From assembly GCA_029721515.1 (NCBI GenBank), contig CM056552.1:17214001-17278000 (forward strand): a DNA stretch of 64,000 nucleotides. The letters run 5' to 3'. Below are positions 10,707 to 22,814 of the stretch, piece after piece (position 1 is the stretch's first letter; every line of letters starts with the position of its first letter). The position numbers were made by a program, and so were the translations under genes. Below the pieces are notes generated by a model. That model searched no databases, was not told the origin of the DNA, and was given only the letters and a program-made list of their open reading frames with translations. The stretch is from Synanceia verrucosa. Lineage: Eukaryota > Chordata > Actinopteri > Perciformes > Synanceiidae.

Positions 10707-10726
10707 TGACCTTTGACCTTTGACCT
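10707..10726 (-). promoter_or_regulatory. triple AGGTCA, two overlapping DR1 nuclear-receptor elements
   Basis: TGACCT occurs at 10707, 10714 and 10721. On the minus strand this is AGGTCA three times with a single A between copies, i.e. two overlapping perfect DR1 sites. DR1 is the element of PPAR/RXR, HNF4 and COUP-TF receptors. It lies between the two candidate arhgap40 start regions, on that gene's own strand. Function is not shown. Confidence 0.5.
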
Positions 10727-11124
10727 TCATGGCAGTCATCAATAACTAATGGGCATGATCCAATTTACTACCATTTATTTACAGCAGGGCTGAATATCAG
10801 TGAATAGCCAAAGCTTGACACAGATATTTTTAAAGACAGGGATTAAATGACAGTGGCTCTTGAAGTTTGGATTAGGTGGGGCACAAAGGACCCCCAACAC
10901 AGCCTGTGTCCTCTGTTACATATTTAGGATATAACATTGTTTATATATTTAAACCAGCCTTGCTTTTATAATATCAAGATCTTAAACTCTGCTAACGTTT
11001 AGTCATTATACTACACATGCTGTAACAAATGCCAAAAGATCTTACAATTAACTTCAGGCATGCTGCCTGCAATTAAAATGTATTCAAACTTTGTCCAACT
11101 TAAAATTTCACTCAACAAACCAGA

Positions 11125-11137
11125 CAGAGAGAGAGAG

Positions 11138-11172
<35 letters not shown>
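11125..11172 (+). repeat. (GA)n microsatellite
   Basis: About 22 GA units with one GC interruption at about 11140. Confidence 0.9.
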
Positions 11173-11175
<3 letters not shown>

Positions 11176-14100
11176 AGTGGTCAAGCAAGCTAAACAGTGA
11201 ATGAAGAAAGGGAGTGGCGTTGATGAGAACTTAATGTTTCGTGGTGGTTATGTTCTAAAGCACAAACACACCCATGCTGCTGCCTTAACTACACTGACGC
11301 CTAGCAACGTCCCGCACACAGCGAAATACTAAGAAAATCCCCTGCAGATACAGTATAGACAGATAATGAGTGATGGTTGTTTCTGTATGTGAACCATATT
11401 ATATATACTACACAAAGAAATTAGTCTTGCAGTGTTAAAACGTGACTGATACATTGAATGTGTGAGAAAATGGCATTTTGATTTGCCATTTGAAAAGAGC
11501 ACTTTTACACTCAAGATGATAGAGGAAGGGACGTCACCCACTTCTAGATCCCTCTTAGTGAAATTCAGTGGCTCAAACTTCCTCGGTCTGATTTGAGCTG
11601 ACACAGATGCTGGGTTTCTTATGACGCCATAACCAAATTCACAGTGAGATTTACTATATTTGTCTCATTAGGAGAGAGCCTTCAGAGCTCAGCTCTAAGG
11701 ATTGGACTTTGTACCTCAGCAGAGTACAGTTTAATCTTAAGATTATAAGAAATCTATACAGTGTTTTCAGGAACATACTGTATGTGAGCTGCTTAGTGGT
11801 GTGAACTGATGATGTGACATCTCATGCTCAGGCCAAAATCTTTATCTGCTACATTCAACTGAAAACATAATAATACAATATATATACAAGGGCATCAAGT
11901 AGCTACTTGTAATTTTAGGGAGACTAATAATGGGGCCATGGACCACTTCAATTTGTATATACTGAACTAACCCACTGAAGCATCTTCACTATTTATTCAT
12001 TACATTAACATGATTCAAATCAAAACATGCCCCAAAAACCACAAACCTCCTTTGTGCCAATCAGTCACTTTTTAAATCAATCTAATCTGTTCCAGGATGA
12101 GCTGTTTTCCCTCTTCCTCCATAACAATGCTCCCATTTCCAAACAAAAATGGGATAACAAATCCAGTGTGTAGCTAGTAAAGAAAATACAGAATGAATTT
12201 ACATTTTCATCTGGTGTGGATGAAATCAGATGAGGCCCCTCTCGGTTGAACAGTGTGAGACACCTGGCGGGATCAGTTCAGTCTTCCCAGTCACTTCTTA
12301 CACTCAGTTTGTCTCTAACCAGATCAACACTGATTAGAGAGTTTGGGTTTGCTCTCCTCACCAGCTCTCTCTCTCTAGTAATCACTTATCCCTCATTAGT
12401 GTTTCTCATTCAAGCCGCCATATGTTGTAACTTCCCTCCTGCCATATTCCTCTTTAACAACATTTCTGTCTTTTCTTGTTAATCATCTCTGAATGCAGTT
12501 TCCTGGTAGGTGAGGCCCTTTCTCACCTTCACCGACAGTCCTCCTCAGATATGCCTGGAGGAAAAGGAGAGTGGACAACGTGACGGCATGTCACCGTGTG
12601 ACCCTACAGATGGCATGTGAAAGCCAGCTCAGCCTCATGGCCTGCTGATCCACCTCTTAGCAAGGAGAGCAGGGCGGGTAAGTAGAGTAGAGTCAAGTAC
12701 AGGGGAGAGACAAATGACAGAGAGGAGGAAGAAGGGTTGAGTAAAAGCAGTAATGTTGGCCCAAGTGAAATGTTTCCAGATGGTTAAACTAACGAGCAAA
12801 CAGTGACAGAGCCAGAATAGTAAAAACACAGTTACATGCCTGTGTGCTGTACATTGCTTACATGTGCAAACAGAAAAACAGAGGTGGTGAAATAACTTTG
12901 ATGAATTGTGTCATCAAATGCAAGTGTGTTTTCAATACACTGACAGGCTTCCCCCTCTTATCGTTGATCAGACGACTGTTTGGTCGATTGTTACTTTTAC
13001 GCAAGGACTGAGTATATTTCTGTCAAACACAAGATTTGAAGTGGTGATTTTCTATGATTTTTAGTTGGTAAACTCAGTTTTACAGATCTGCTAAATCATC
13101 TAATTGAGTAGCTGAAATTTTTTAATGAGAGTTCGTCGACCTGATGATTCCTTTGGTTGAGGAGGAGCCCTACAGTGACCACAATACTATCCAGCACCAA
13201 CAGCAACACACAAGACTGTGGTGAACAGCTGAGTCATGAACACAAAATGTGCTCATAGGTTGAAAGCAAAGCAGGTATTACTTGTGCTTTTCAGCGTATA
13301 CATACACACTCATGCAAAACTGTGCAGCAGCATAGGTGTTTCTGCTCAGCGCAATTTGTGGCTGTACATTAATTCATCAGGGTGGTGTGGCTGAACTTGT
13401 TCTGAAAGCACAGATAAGAAAACTTCATTTATCTGGTCATACTACATCACTCAAAATATATCCTCATGCAATGGTCTTTTATAACAGTGCAACACTGATG
13501 ATTTCATTCTATCAAAAGTGTTTCTATGGCATGATTTCACCTGAAGCAGGGCTCCTGGGGTTGTTTTCAATGGAGTTAAATTGTAAATGATTACAAATGA
13601 ATGAGCTAATCAATGACTGTGGGACGTTTTAACGTAATTGTGTGAGGAAACTCATTAAGATTCAATGCCGACTGTGCAGATAAACCTCCATATGTGCACA
13701 GATTCAGCTCCTATGTTTCAGACTAGTTTAAGAAACTAAAGTTGGTCTGAAACTTATTCAGGCCTGTTGAGCTTAGAAAGATAATAACCACCTCTGGTCT
13801 GATGGCAACAGCTCAAATTCCCTAAAAAAGCAATACTACTATGAACTGCTTAGTCATACAGTTCATCACTGTCACACCCCAAAAATAGAATTAGATCATT
13901 TTGTTTAATTATTTTGTCACGCCTTACTTGACATCAGTACTGTATAATTTTATCATTTATGAAGCGAATAATAAAGCAGGCAATTAGCATGTTCTCCACG
14001 AAGAAGTTATCAATCAACATTTTGCTTAAATTTAGGGGATCATAAAAATGATAAATATATGATTGAGAGAGGGCCGCTGGCATGTAACCATCTCTCTCTT

Positions 14101-15339
14101 AACGGTCAGATCATAACTTCCTAGACCATAATGCAAATAAGCCGTTCCACAAACTTTCTAACGGCAGCAACTAAATCACTTATTTTCATTTGGTTATTTT
14201 GTGTTGTGTTCTTATTGGAGGATGATTTTGTATTGTGTCAACTAAAACAGGTGTCCTCACGTATACACACAGCAGCTGCTACTTGAGGTGTGCAGGACTT
14301 AAGCCACTAGCAATGAAAGCTGGGCTACCTTCTCCTTTCTCACCATATGGAGCAAAAGTGGATTACAAGAGCAGTAGCACTTTGCACCGACTCTTATTAT
14401 TTAGGTTTAGAAGCACACATCCTTTGGCATTTTTCCTCTTGTTTTATCTTAATATTATAACAAGGTAGCAAGTAATTTACTCATTTACTTAAATCACTTT
14501 GTGCACTACTGACAGTGAGCTGAAAAAAATCCAGTTCACAAGATCATTCCTAGAGGCCTGAACAAACCTTGGCGCTCCTTACACAGCATGGTGTGGATGC
14601 CAGTCTACAGTAAAGGGGTCCAAATATTAATTTTCTGGAATTGACAGCACTAATATCACATCAATACTGATGCAAACATGTATACATTATCTTAAAAACA
14701 TGTATTTACTGTGGAAGCAATAGCCAATGTCAATGGTACAGATTGGAAATGTATCATTAATTCAAGGTTTCTGTGTGAGGTATATGGCTAGACAAATGAA
14801 TGAAGGATATATTGGCTTATTGCAGAAACATACAGTACATGTATATCAGCATATATCAAACAATAAGTGACAATAAATCACCTGTATGTCATATGTGGTG
14901 AGGACATTTAGAAACAGAGTCCTCAAGGTACATTTGGCATCTGTATCAAAAATAGTTCTTTATGTTATGTAAAAAAAAAAAATCATATCTCTTCAATATG
15001 AGAAAAATATGCATAAATATTCATATCCATAGTCAATAGTCATAATACATTTTATATCATTGTCATGTATAATTGCATTTAATTTACCATTTATTTTCTT
15101 TTTAGTAGCCTACATACTGTAAATAGGCTATTATTGTTATTATTAGGCCTATTATTATTATTATGATTATGATTATGATTATATTTAATTAGTGATGTTT
15201 TCCTCCAATGAAATAATAATAATAATTGTGAATGAAAATAAAATATTATAAAGCCACAATCCATAGAGTGGGGACTGTTAAAGTAACCTGTACATGATAA
15301 AATCTATTGAAACACTAGTCAGAGCTGAACACGTGCAGG

Positions 15340-15780
15340 AAGAAAATAAACGCCCATAGTAACGGGTCCGGATACCATAGCAACCAGAAACGCTTTCCGA
15401 CAGAACAGAGACACACAAAAAACACATAAAACCCACAGAGAAGTCAATTATTTTACCTCACACAACACCTGGTTCAAGATAACATCATTGTTTTTCATCA
15501 CAGTTTTTTAAGAAACTGTTTAAGGTTGTAAAAGTTTAGCCAGGGAACTGAATTTACCTGAGAAAACACCGTCGACACCGGAGGAACGACTGGACGAGAA
15601 AAGCGGATTTTTTCCATGTAGTTCAGCGGCGATGAAGTGATGAAACGGTGACAGCAGATAGATGGAGGGGAGCTGAGAGGAGCTGGGAGGAGCTGGGAGG
15701 AGTAGTACTGTTCCTTGCTCCTCTGCACGTTGTCCCTTACGCCTTGCTGTTGACGTCACCGCATCGGGCCTCTGTGACAA
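15340..15780 (-). promoter_or_regulatory. arhgap40: putative promoter region of arhgap40 with RFX-like X-box
   Basis: This is a locally GC- and CpG-richer island inside A/T-rich DNA, around the candidate first exon. At about 15373-15386, GATACCATAGCAAC differs from the RFX X-box GTTACCATGGCAAC at positions 2 and 9, a G-for-A change that the consensus tolerates. A second, weaker CCATAGTAAC lies about 20 bp to the left. The transcription start was not located. Confidence 0.35.
15558..15617 (-). CDS. arhgap40: candidate first coding exon of arhgap40 (20 codons) or leader exon
   Basis: A minus-strand ATG at 15617-15615 opens 20 codons (MEKIRFSRPVVPPVSTVFSQ) that end at a good donor (CAG|GTAAAT) in phase 0. 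The surrounding 15.3-15.75 kb is richer in CpG than its neighbours, as expected near a promoter. If the 8.2 kb exon uses an AG at 8297-8296, the reading continues in frame (FSQ then FPRTRLNRF). The other possible acceptors would break the frame, in which case this exon would be untranslated leader. I do not recognise the peptide. It could also be a chance ORF. Confidence 0.35.
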
Positions 15781-16943
15781 CAATAACAACAACAAGAAAA
15801 ACAACAATAACATCAATAGTGCCATGTGAACATTTTTTGGTTTGTACAACATGTTCCGCTCCATGCTCTATCTGCATGCAGTGTGATCTGCTGTCATTAC
15901 TGTTTGACTCTTGTCCCATTTTCAACACTTAATCTTACCTGCATAGAATCTCTGAAGATTATCAGTCATAAGTAATGTGCATGTAAATAATCTGCTTCTT
16001 TAATTTAAAGACGGGGGTGTATTCTTTATGCACTTGCAATTATAATTCCAAGTAGCTATTGGCTATGCAAATAATGGATGTCTTTGTTCTGTATGTTATA
16101 CAATTATTGCTCAATACATTTTAATGGCATCAGCCAAAATGACTAAGTCTAGTAAACACTTGAATGTCAGCAATGGCTACTCAGATAAATTTGATTGAAT
16201 ATGGCTGCTGGACACTGAACACTGGTGTATGTTTATAAAAGTGCTTTAATAGCAGAAGACAGTGTGCACCACCTAAACTAGCTAAACTAAAGCTTTACTG
16301 TACAACAAAACTATTTTAATCACCCTTGATGATACAAAGGCATAGAAGATCCTAACCTAAAGTATATTTTGCAATAGTCTGTGTGGTATGAGGAAACCAC
16401 CATTCAGGATTAAAGGACTCACACTGATACTGTAGGATATTACCTTAGGAAGGCTATGCACATGTATGTACTCTGATCAGGTTAAGGGTCACTTTATAAA
16501 AATCTTCTTCACTTATTCCTGTGCTGTGAAGTCATGCAGATGCTGTCGTTCTCCAAAGAGCATCAAGTCGTTACACAGTGCAGAAAGCAGATTAGGCTAA
16601 GTGAAAACTCTGGGTATGTTATCCCTGAAATGAGGGAATCTCTGGTTTTTCAGTTCCAGAAAGAGAGATAAGTAAAACTCTGAGTCAATCACCATGACAA
16701 CTGACTCTGTGAACTTAACCTGGGGGGTATTCCACGAAGCTGGCTAAAGAAAGCTGGGCTATCGCCGGTAAGCCTGGCTTGAATAAGCGGCCACTTTAAT
16801 CTTAGCCGCGACTCGTTCCACTAACGAGGCTCAGCTGTTTCTCATCAACGCTTATTCTAGCCAGGCTTATCCAAGCAGCGGCTATGCGCGCCTCCACGGT
16901 ACGTAAAAAGCCCTGAAGTATCGATTGTCGAAATGACGAGATC

Positions 16944-17106
16944 ATGGAAAAAAAGGTGGAGCAGAATCGTTCTCAGGCGGAGCAAACCCTCCTCATGCAA
17001 TTGTACGAGGAGTACAAGGAGAAAATTCAAAAGAAAGGCAACACCGTTGCCATTGTGAAAGCCAGGGACATGGCGTGGCAAAGCATCGTGGACCGTTTAA
17101 ATTCGT
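16944..17106 (+). CDS. Myb/SANT-like protein fragment of the Harbinger element
   Basis: ATG at 16944 opens MEKKVEQNRSQAEQTLLMQL, then YEEYKEKIQKKGNTVAIVKA and RDMAWQSIVDRLNS. The spacing of Leu, Tyr, Trp and Ile/Leu, with a basic middle and the AW..I...(L/V)N end, is that of Myb/SANT-like (MADF-like) DNA-binding domains of Harbinger accessory proteins and the related NAIF1/MSANTD proteins. It ends either at TAA (17105-17107) or at the donor AATTC|GTAAGT that overlaps this stop. The domain would help bind the transposon ends. It is likely a relic. Confidence 0.55.
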
Positions 17107-17499
17107 AAGTTATTGCCGACACATATTTTACAACTGACGCATGTCTCCATGCAGTCAGCCTGCTTGGTTGTCTAATTTTATTCCTCACTTCTGCATATGT
17201 ACTGTCAACACTTTTTTTTTTAGTGATGATAGTGGCACATTGCCCTACTTTTAAATAAGAGAGAAGACACAAAAGAGCTTGTACACAGAGTAGTATGTCA
17301 TCATTTGCCATCACTCTTACGTCATCATAATCACAATGGACCAATGGTGGAAGGAAGGCTTTTTTTAATGGGAAATTGTTGCTGTTGTCGCCTTCAGTGT
17401 TTTGGATGAGATCATTTGTGCCTTTATTCTGTTATGTGTTGACAGTACATTGAGAGTCACAGAATACAAGAAAGAAAATCAGATATTTCCAAATAGTTA

Positions 17500-17585
17500 T
17501 CGCTGACGGGATCGAACCCACGGAGCAGTGAAAACAGATTTTATCGGCACTTCTCTTTACCCACTCAGCTACTGAATATGTCTTT
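17500..17585 (-). other. tRNA-like sequence, degenerate
   Basis: On the minus strand, TAGCTGAGTGG (A-box type) is followed about 45 bases later by GGTTCGATCCC (B-box type), with tRNA-like spacing. The T-stem and acceptor pairing are poor, so this looks like a tRNA-derived relic or a SINE head rather than a working tRNA gene. Confidence 0.35.
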
Positions 17586-17825
17586 GTTGTTGAAGTTGTC
17601 GTAGGGCATTTCTGGATTCACGTATTCCTATGTTGTTTTAAAAATCTTACAGTTTATTTTTCCGAACAAGAGCATCATTCATTACAGATAAAGATGAAAT
17701 TACTGTGTGACATACAGTTCACAAAGCATCTTGTGGAAGCCTGTCGGACCTTCTCTGAGAGGCAGCTAAGCTTAGCTTGACCGTAAACTTGCCCGCTTGT
17801 CGCACTGGCTGAGTTACCATGGTTA

Positions 17826-19140
17826 GCCTCTCTGCACTGGCTCCCTGTAAAATCTAGAATAGAATTTAAAATCCTCCTCCTCACCTACAAGGCACTTAAT
17901 GGTCAGGCACCATCTTATCTTAAAGAGCTAATAGTGCCTTATAATCCTGCTAGAACTCTACGCTCTCAGAATGCAGGACTATTAGCGGTTCTTAGGGTTT
18001 ATAAAAGTAGAATGGGAGCTAGAGCTTTCAGTTATCAAGCTCCTCTTCTGTGGAACCAACTCCCTCTTTCAGTCCGGGAGGCAGACACCATCCCCTTATT
18101 CAAGAGTAGGCTTAAGACTTTCCTTTTTGACAGTGCTTATAGTTAGGACTGATCCAAGGTTGACTCAGGCTGCCTTGGATCAATCCTTAGTTATGCTGCT
18201 ATAGGTCTAGACTGCCGGGGGACTTCCTCTGACACACTGAGCTTCTCTTCTTCTTCATTTCGATGCCTCCATTAAGTCATTTTACTAACTCATCTTCTTC
18301 CCCGGAGCCCCTGTGCTCTCAGCTCCCAGGTGTCTGTGAGCTGAGGCTACTTGTTTGAGAAGGAGGTGATGTCATCCAGGCTTCGTCTGTCCTGATGGTG
18401 GTGAGATGGAGAAGAGGCGATGCTGCTCAGGTTGTATCTGTTAGAGTAGTGGAGAAGAGGATGTGTTTACTCTTCCTCCCTTTAACACATGCTGCAGATT
18501 AGTTTTGTGCCTCGTAGTCCCTGTGCGTTCTCATCTCACAGGTATCCATGGATCCAGTCTACCTGGTGGAGTAGTGGTTGTGCAGACCAGTCAGGCTTCA
18601 TCTTCTGGTTCTGAGTGACGTGGTGGTGATGAGGTCATCCTGCGGAGGTTTCTCCTGTTTGGTGTGGTGGAGTGGAAGATGTGCTGCCCAGGCTTCTTCT
18701 GGTTGGCATGGTGGAGAGGACGACATGCTTCTCATCCTTTGCTGATAGCTTGATGATGCTCTTCATCCCCTTGGACACTCTCATACAATTCTATATATAC
18801 ACACTGTATATTAGCTGTTGTTATATTGAGTTGGACATTTCCATACAATTTTGTATGTTAGTGTTAATGTGTTTTCATTGTTGTTATTCTGTACACATGG
18901 CATCTATTGCACGTCTGTCCATCCTGGAAGAGGGATCCCTCCTCTGTTGCTCTTCCTGAGGTTTCTTCCGTTTCTTTTTCCCTGTTAAAAGGTTTTTTTT
19001 GGGGAGTTTTTCCTTAGTCGATGCGAGGGTCATTGTAAAGGACAGAGGGTGTCATATCCTGTACAGATTGTAAAGCCCAATGAGGCAAATTCATAATTTG
19101 TGATATTGGGCTATACAAATAAAGTTGACTTGACTTGACT
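17826..19140 (+). mobile_element. L2-like LINE, 3' end (5'-truncated)
   Basis: From 17826 to 18146 the reading ASLHWLPVKSRIEFKILLLT..YKALNGQAPSYL, then SRMGARAFSYQAPLLWNQLP and FKSRLKTFLF, ending in a stop, is the C-terminus of reverse transcriptases of L2-like teleost LINEs. Then follows a 3' UTR of about 1 kb, ending near 19140 with the familiar TTTACAAATAAA-type text and a (TTGAC)n tail. This is a typical 5'-truncated insertion inside the inner Harbinger-like element. Confidence 0.8.
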
Positions 19141-19242
19141 TACCCAACCACGCTAGCCCTAAACCTCGTTTGTGGAACCGAACTCTCACTTAAATTAGCC
19201 AAGCTAACCGAAATAAACCAGGCTTTGAGCTAAGCCAGCTTC

Positions 19243-19243
19243 G

Positions 19244-19274
<31 letters not shown>
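19243..19274 (+). repeat. (GT)n microsatellite
   Basis: A GT run with one GC interruption. It replaces the outer part of the right terminus of the inner Harbinger-like element. Confidence 0.9.
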
Positions 19275-20359
19275 ATAGAATATCTGAGCCCCCCTCACCC
19301 CCACAAATATATACTGTATATATACATGTGTGTATATGTGTGTATACTAAGCAGGATATTAGTCAAGAGGACATTAAAATTGAAACAGTACTTTTTTTGG
19401 GGGAGGGGGATTAAATACTAGTGCTTACAGTACATAATGAAATAACCACTGAATGACAGGTTATTTAAGCTCCTTTATTTAAAAAATCAAATATGAGTGA
19501 CCAAGTAAGATATACCTTACCTGTTTGAGTGACGCTTTTATATTTAATGTTAAACTGCTTCCAAGTCAATTTCTCCCCTGTGAGATTACACCTACATGAT
19601 AATCAGATTTTATTTGAAACACTCCACCACTTTTCACCTGTATGCTACTATTTCATTTAAGTGTACCTCCAATTCTGATCTTACCTTTTTATTTCTGGTT
19701 GCCATGGTGAATCGAGGTATCGGGGCTCCATTGATGATGGCTTTTTATTGTGGTTGGTGCACGCGCTTAACTCAAGGTGAACGTACTCAGAGTTGATTGA
19801 ACTAAATCATATCAGCTGTTCTGGAAGCAGATACTCAGAGTTTCCCTTCTCAGGGTAAGTCAACTCACAGTTCAGGGTTAGACTCAGTTTGTTGAACCTC
19901 CTACCTGGAATACCCCACAGGCCTGTCTGTGGTTGGAGTGGACAGCCAGTATAAATATAGACAGGAGTAGTAGTAGTGTTAGTATAATAACAATAAAATA
20001 TGGCGAACTTCTCGGCATGCAGTCTGCTTACTGGAAGGCTGCAAGATGCAGCTAAAGGTCAGATCATTTCCAGGAAGTGCACTCACTGTGCATCAGCCTG
20101 CTTTTTCCATGGTTAATAAAGAACCTTCAAGCTCACAAACAACAATGTAGCTACTATTTAAAATGAGACATGCCCATGCACAGCCCCTGCCCACTGAAAT
20201 CTAGACTGTGGCTTTCTTAAAAATGTTACATGGATATTTTTGGCCTTTTAGCAGCAGCAGGGATGGAAATGTAAGCCAGTAAGTTGATCCACTACTTTAG
20301 TCCAGACTAAAATATCTCAACACCTGCTGGACAGATAGAGATGGAATTCTGTACAGATA

Positions 20360-20670
20360 TACTACACTTCATTGGTTAATCACAATTAATTGCATTTTTA
20401 TTATATGTTTAAAATGAGATTATTTTGTATTTCACAACATTTTTAAGATCATATTGTCAGTGATTGTATGTATAATGAGTATCTCTTTCAGACCAGAGTC
20501 TTCCCTGATATTGACTGATCTGCAGTCAGCTGACACGCATTTAAACAGCACTGTTGTTAATTTTCATCCACAGGTCTGTGTTGGTGTTTTGCTTATTAGC
20601 CATTTATCATCCATCTGTTTAACTGTAACAGCATGATTAGCTCAAACACAAAGGATTCAGAAGTGTAATG
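20360..20670 (+). repeat. dispersed repeat X, copy 1
   Basis: The core around 20485-20540 (GACCAGAGTCTTC, then CTGCAGTCAGCTGACAC and CATTTAA) recurs at 56276-56330, with flanking similarity on both sides including a GTTAATC..GATTAAT-type start. The second copy ends in GGTGCAGCCCT, which suggests a hAT-like MITE. Confidence 0.6.
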
Positions 20671-20679
20671 CTGTTCTTC

Positions 20680-22800
20680 TCCAGGACTAGTAGGAGGCAG
20701 ATGTTGTCAGTGAGGATGCATCAAAGCAACAAAATAGCAGCATGCAATTAACACCATTTTAAAATATGTGCTACACTTTGACTTCATTCTAATGTAACAG
20801 ATTTTTATGGTCCCCTGAGGATGAATAGTAATGAATCTGGTGATCTCTTGACTTTTCCACCATCAGATGGATATTTTCAAATATCTCATCTACTTCACAT
20901 TGTTCGTTTGTTCCCTTGAGGATGAAAGATTGCTTATCCCCAACTTTTCATCGACCAAATCCATCTGAAGTAAGTATGGATATGGAAGTATGGCTAGTAC
21001 ACTTTGCCCTCAGCTAAAATGTGTTAGCATTTAGCTCAGAGCACCTTTGTACAGTATCAGCATATCTCTTAGTCTTGTTCTGTTATGGTTAGTGAGTAAT
21101 ATGTTCATATTGGTTATGGATTTTGCTTTGAATGGGTTCAATAAATTTAATACACTCTGTATATTTGTAGATATCCCATTCCTAACATACTGTACATGCA
21201 GCTGGACTCATTTGCTCCACCCCTGTAGTTCATCCAGTTGCAGCTTTTTGGGTGGAAAGATCATTCCTGTTGGACAGAGACATTCTTGCTGGCATCCTGT
21301 TTTTGTTTTCACTGTCCTCTCCGCTTTCTTGCAGACGGTCCAGTTCATTCAGAGGTTGTGTGGACGTGAGAGAGAGAGAGAATGTGAGAAGGAAACACAC
21401 ACAGATAGAAAAGGGACAGAAAAAAACACACAAAAGACAGAGAGACACAGCGATAGAAAGCACAGAGGGCCCGTAAAGCCCTCCACTTTCTTCCTGCCAT
21501 TGTTTCATCTCAGAGACTTGGCTCCATAGGCTACGCCTCCTGGACATCAGCTCGCTGCCCCTCCTCCGACACACTCCTCCTGTGGCTGCTCTGCGTTTCC
21601 ATGGAGACAGAAAATATGCCTGCAGATGATTGCATCCCCTGCTGAAAGACATTCATATGGCAATAATAGAGAACGACCTGGACCACTGACTGTTTGAAAG
21701 AGCGCTGTGGAGAAAATTTATGCATCGAGTACCCTAAGAAATGCTATAGAAGTGTTTTTTACTCCCATTGTTTTGTAATTTTTACATATTGTTGCTGTCC
21801 ACTGGAAACCACATATCTTCTAAAGGTATGCTTTGAGTAAAATAAGAAGCTGAAATTATTCAGAGTGACTTCAGTTCCCCCAATTTTATGGTTTTATGTG
21901 AAATACTTTAAACATCATGCTGACTGTGTTTAAGCACAGCTCCACAGAGTCTCACTACATGGCTTGTGACAGTCTGAACCCTCCAACATTTAATATTTCA
22001 CTTTATCCTGAAAAACTTGTAATGACAATTGTTTTTAATGGTCTTCATGTATGTTAGAAAGTGAAAAATTTGTGTCAGTTGCATGTCACCACTCCTCTTA
22101 TATAACTTTGCATATGTTTGTCTGAGTGTCATTGGCAGTTGCATGCATATTTCCACCTGCTCATGGGAATGTAGCCTCTGTGTGCTTGCATGCATGCCTG
22201 ACCTCATGACAGGCTTGACAGATGATTGATAAAAACCCTGTCTGTGCTGATGACCAGGTGAGCCACCTCCAACACTGACCTCCACTTCAGCCCACAGAGA
22301 AACTCATTTGCAGAGTTCTTTGTCTCACATTGGTTTACTCACTGACATGTGAGCTTTAAGCTGGATTGTTAAATTCTTTAAAGCCCTCAGCTGCTTTACT
22401 GTAGCACACTTTGGAAAAGTGCCAGACATCTGCTGTCTGAATCTGTCTCACGTCACAACAGCACATGAAGCCTGCGCCGCTTATGTGGTCTAGATTATGC
22501 TGTGAACAATAGCCTGTGTTTGTTTCTGTGGCAAGACTGATTAATTGATACATATAGTCATTTTAATGAGGGTGCAGTGTGTCATACATTAATATGGCAT
22601 ATATTTAAGTAGCAATAATTCAAATTGCTTTCCTTATGCATAACATTTATGGTGTCATAATCAGGAAAAGAAAATGTTACTAATGTTACTGAAAGTTGTT
22701 TCATTTTTTGCATTGAAACTATATGTTCATATTGTCATGTATATATGTAAACCTATTCATTCAGCCAACTCAGCTCCTGGTATTTAGTTATTTACTTCAT
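20680..22800. other. intergenic stretch without recognised genes
   Basis: ORFs here (e.g. 21047-21529 on plus and its minus-strand shadow) have low-complexity compositions and no family features. I see no splice-bounded exon. Confidence 0.5.
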
Positions 22801-22814
22801 ACTGTTAGTTTAGA

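Larger units (their letters stand above)
8700..15300. other. non-coding stretch, upstream region or first intron of arhgap40
   Basis: I found no convincing exon here. ORFs are short and lack both splice sites and recognisable protein sequence. It holds the TGAC and GA microsatellites, the triple AGGTCA site, and a very A/T-rich part from about 14.6 to 15.3 kb with simple TTA/TGATTA runs at 15.13-15.23 kb. Confidence 0.6.
16724..19245 (+). mobile_element. inner Harbinger-like transposon with CACGAAGCTGGCT inverted repeats
   Basis: The 13-base sequence CACGAAGCTGGCT at 16733-16745 is repeated perfectly in inverted form at 19233-19245. The left end extends outward as GGGGTATTC, while the right end runs into a (GT)n microsatellite. 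The interior carries a Myb/SANT-like ORF near the left end and the 3' end of an L2-like LINE. Myb-like proteins next to a DDE transposase are typical of Harbinger elements, but I see no transposase here, so the copy is not autonomous. Confidence 0.65.
16600..19920 (-). mobile_element. outer Harbinger-like DNA transposon, incomplete at left
   Basis: The right end reads CTACCTGGAATACCCCACAG, the inverted form of the GGGGTATTCCAGGTAGGAGG terminus common in teleost Harbinger elements. Inside it, on the minus strand, ATG at 19705 opens MATRNKK and is followed by donor AAG|GTAAGA, like the start of the element's Myb-type accessory gene. On the left, 16600-16720 resembles the subterminal sequence in inverted orientation (GGGAAT..TTCCAGA..CTGAGTCAA), but I saw no clean left terminus. 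The inner element sits inside it. Confidence 0.5.

Noticed and set aside
15520..15864. Minus ORF with a leucine-rich stretch resembling a signal peptide
   Set aside because: The Leu run comes from a TTG/TTA-type simple repeat at about 15780-15810. The frame differs from the one ending at the donor at 15558.
17500..17585. Functional tRNA gene on the minus strand
   Set aside because: A- and B-box-like words are present, but the T-stem and acceptor stem do not pair well.
21047..21652. A 160-codon plus ORF and an overlapping 140-codon minus ORF
   Set aside because: The composition is driven by GAGA/ACAC-like low complexity. No known domain, no splice sites and no start context.
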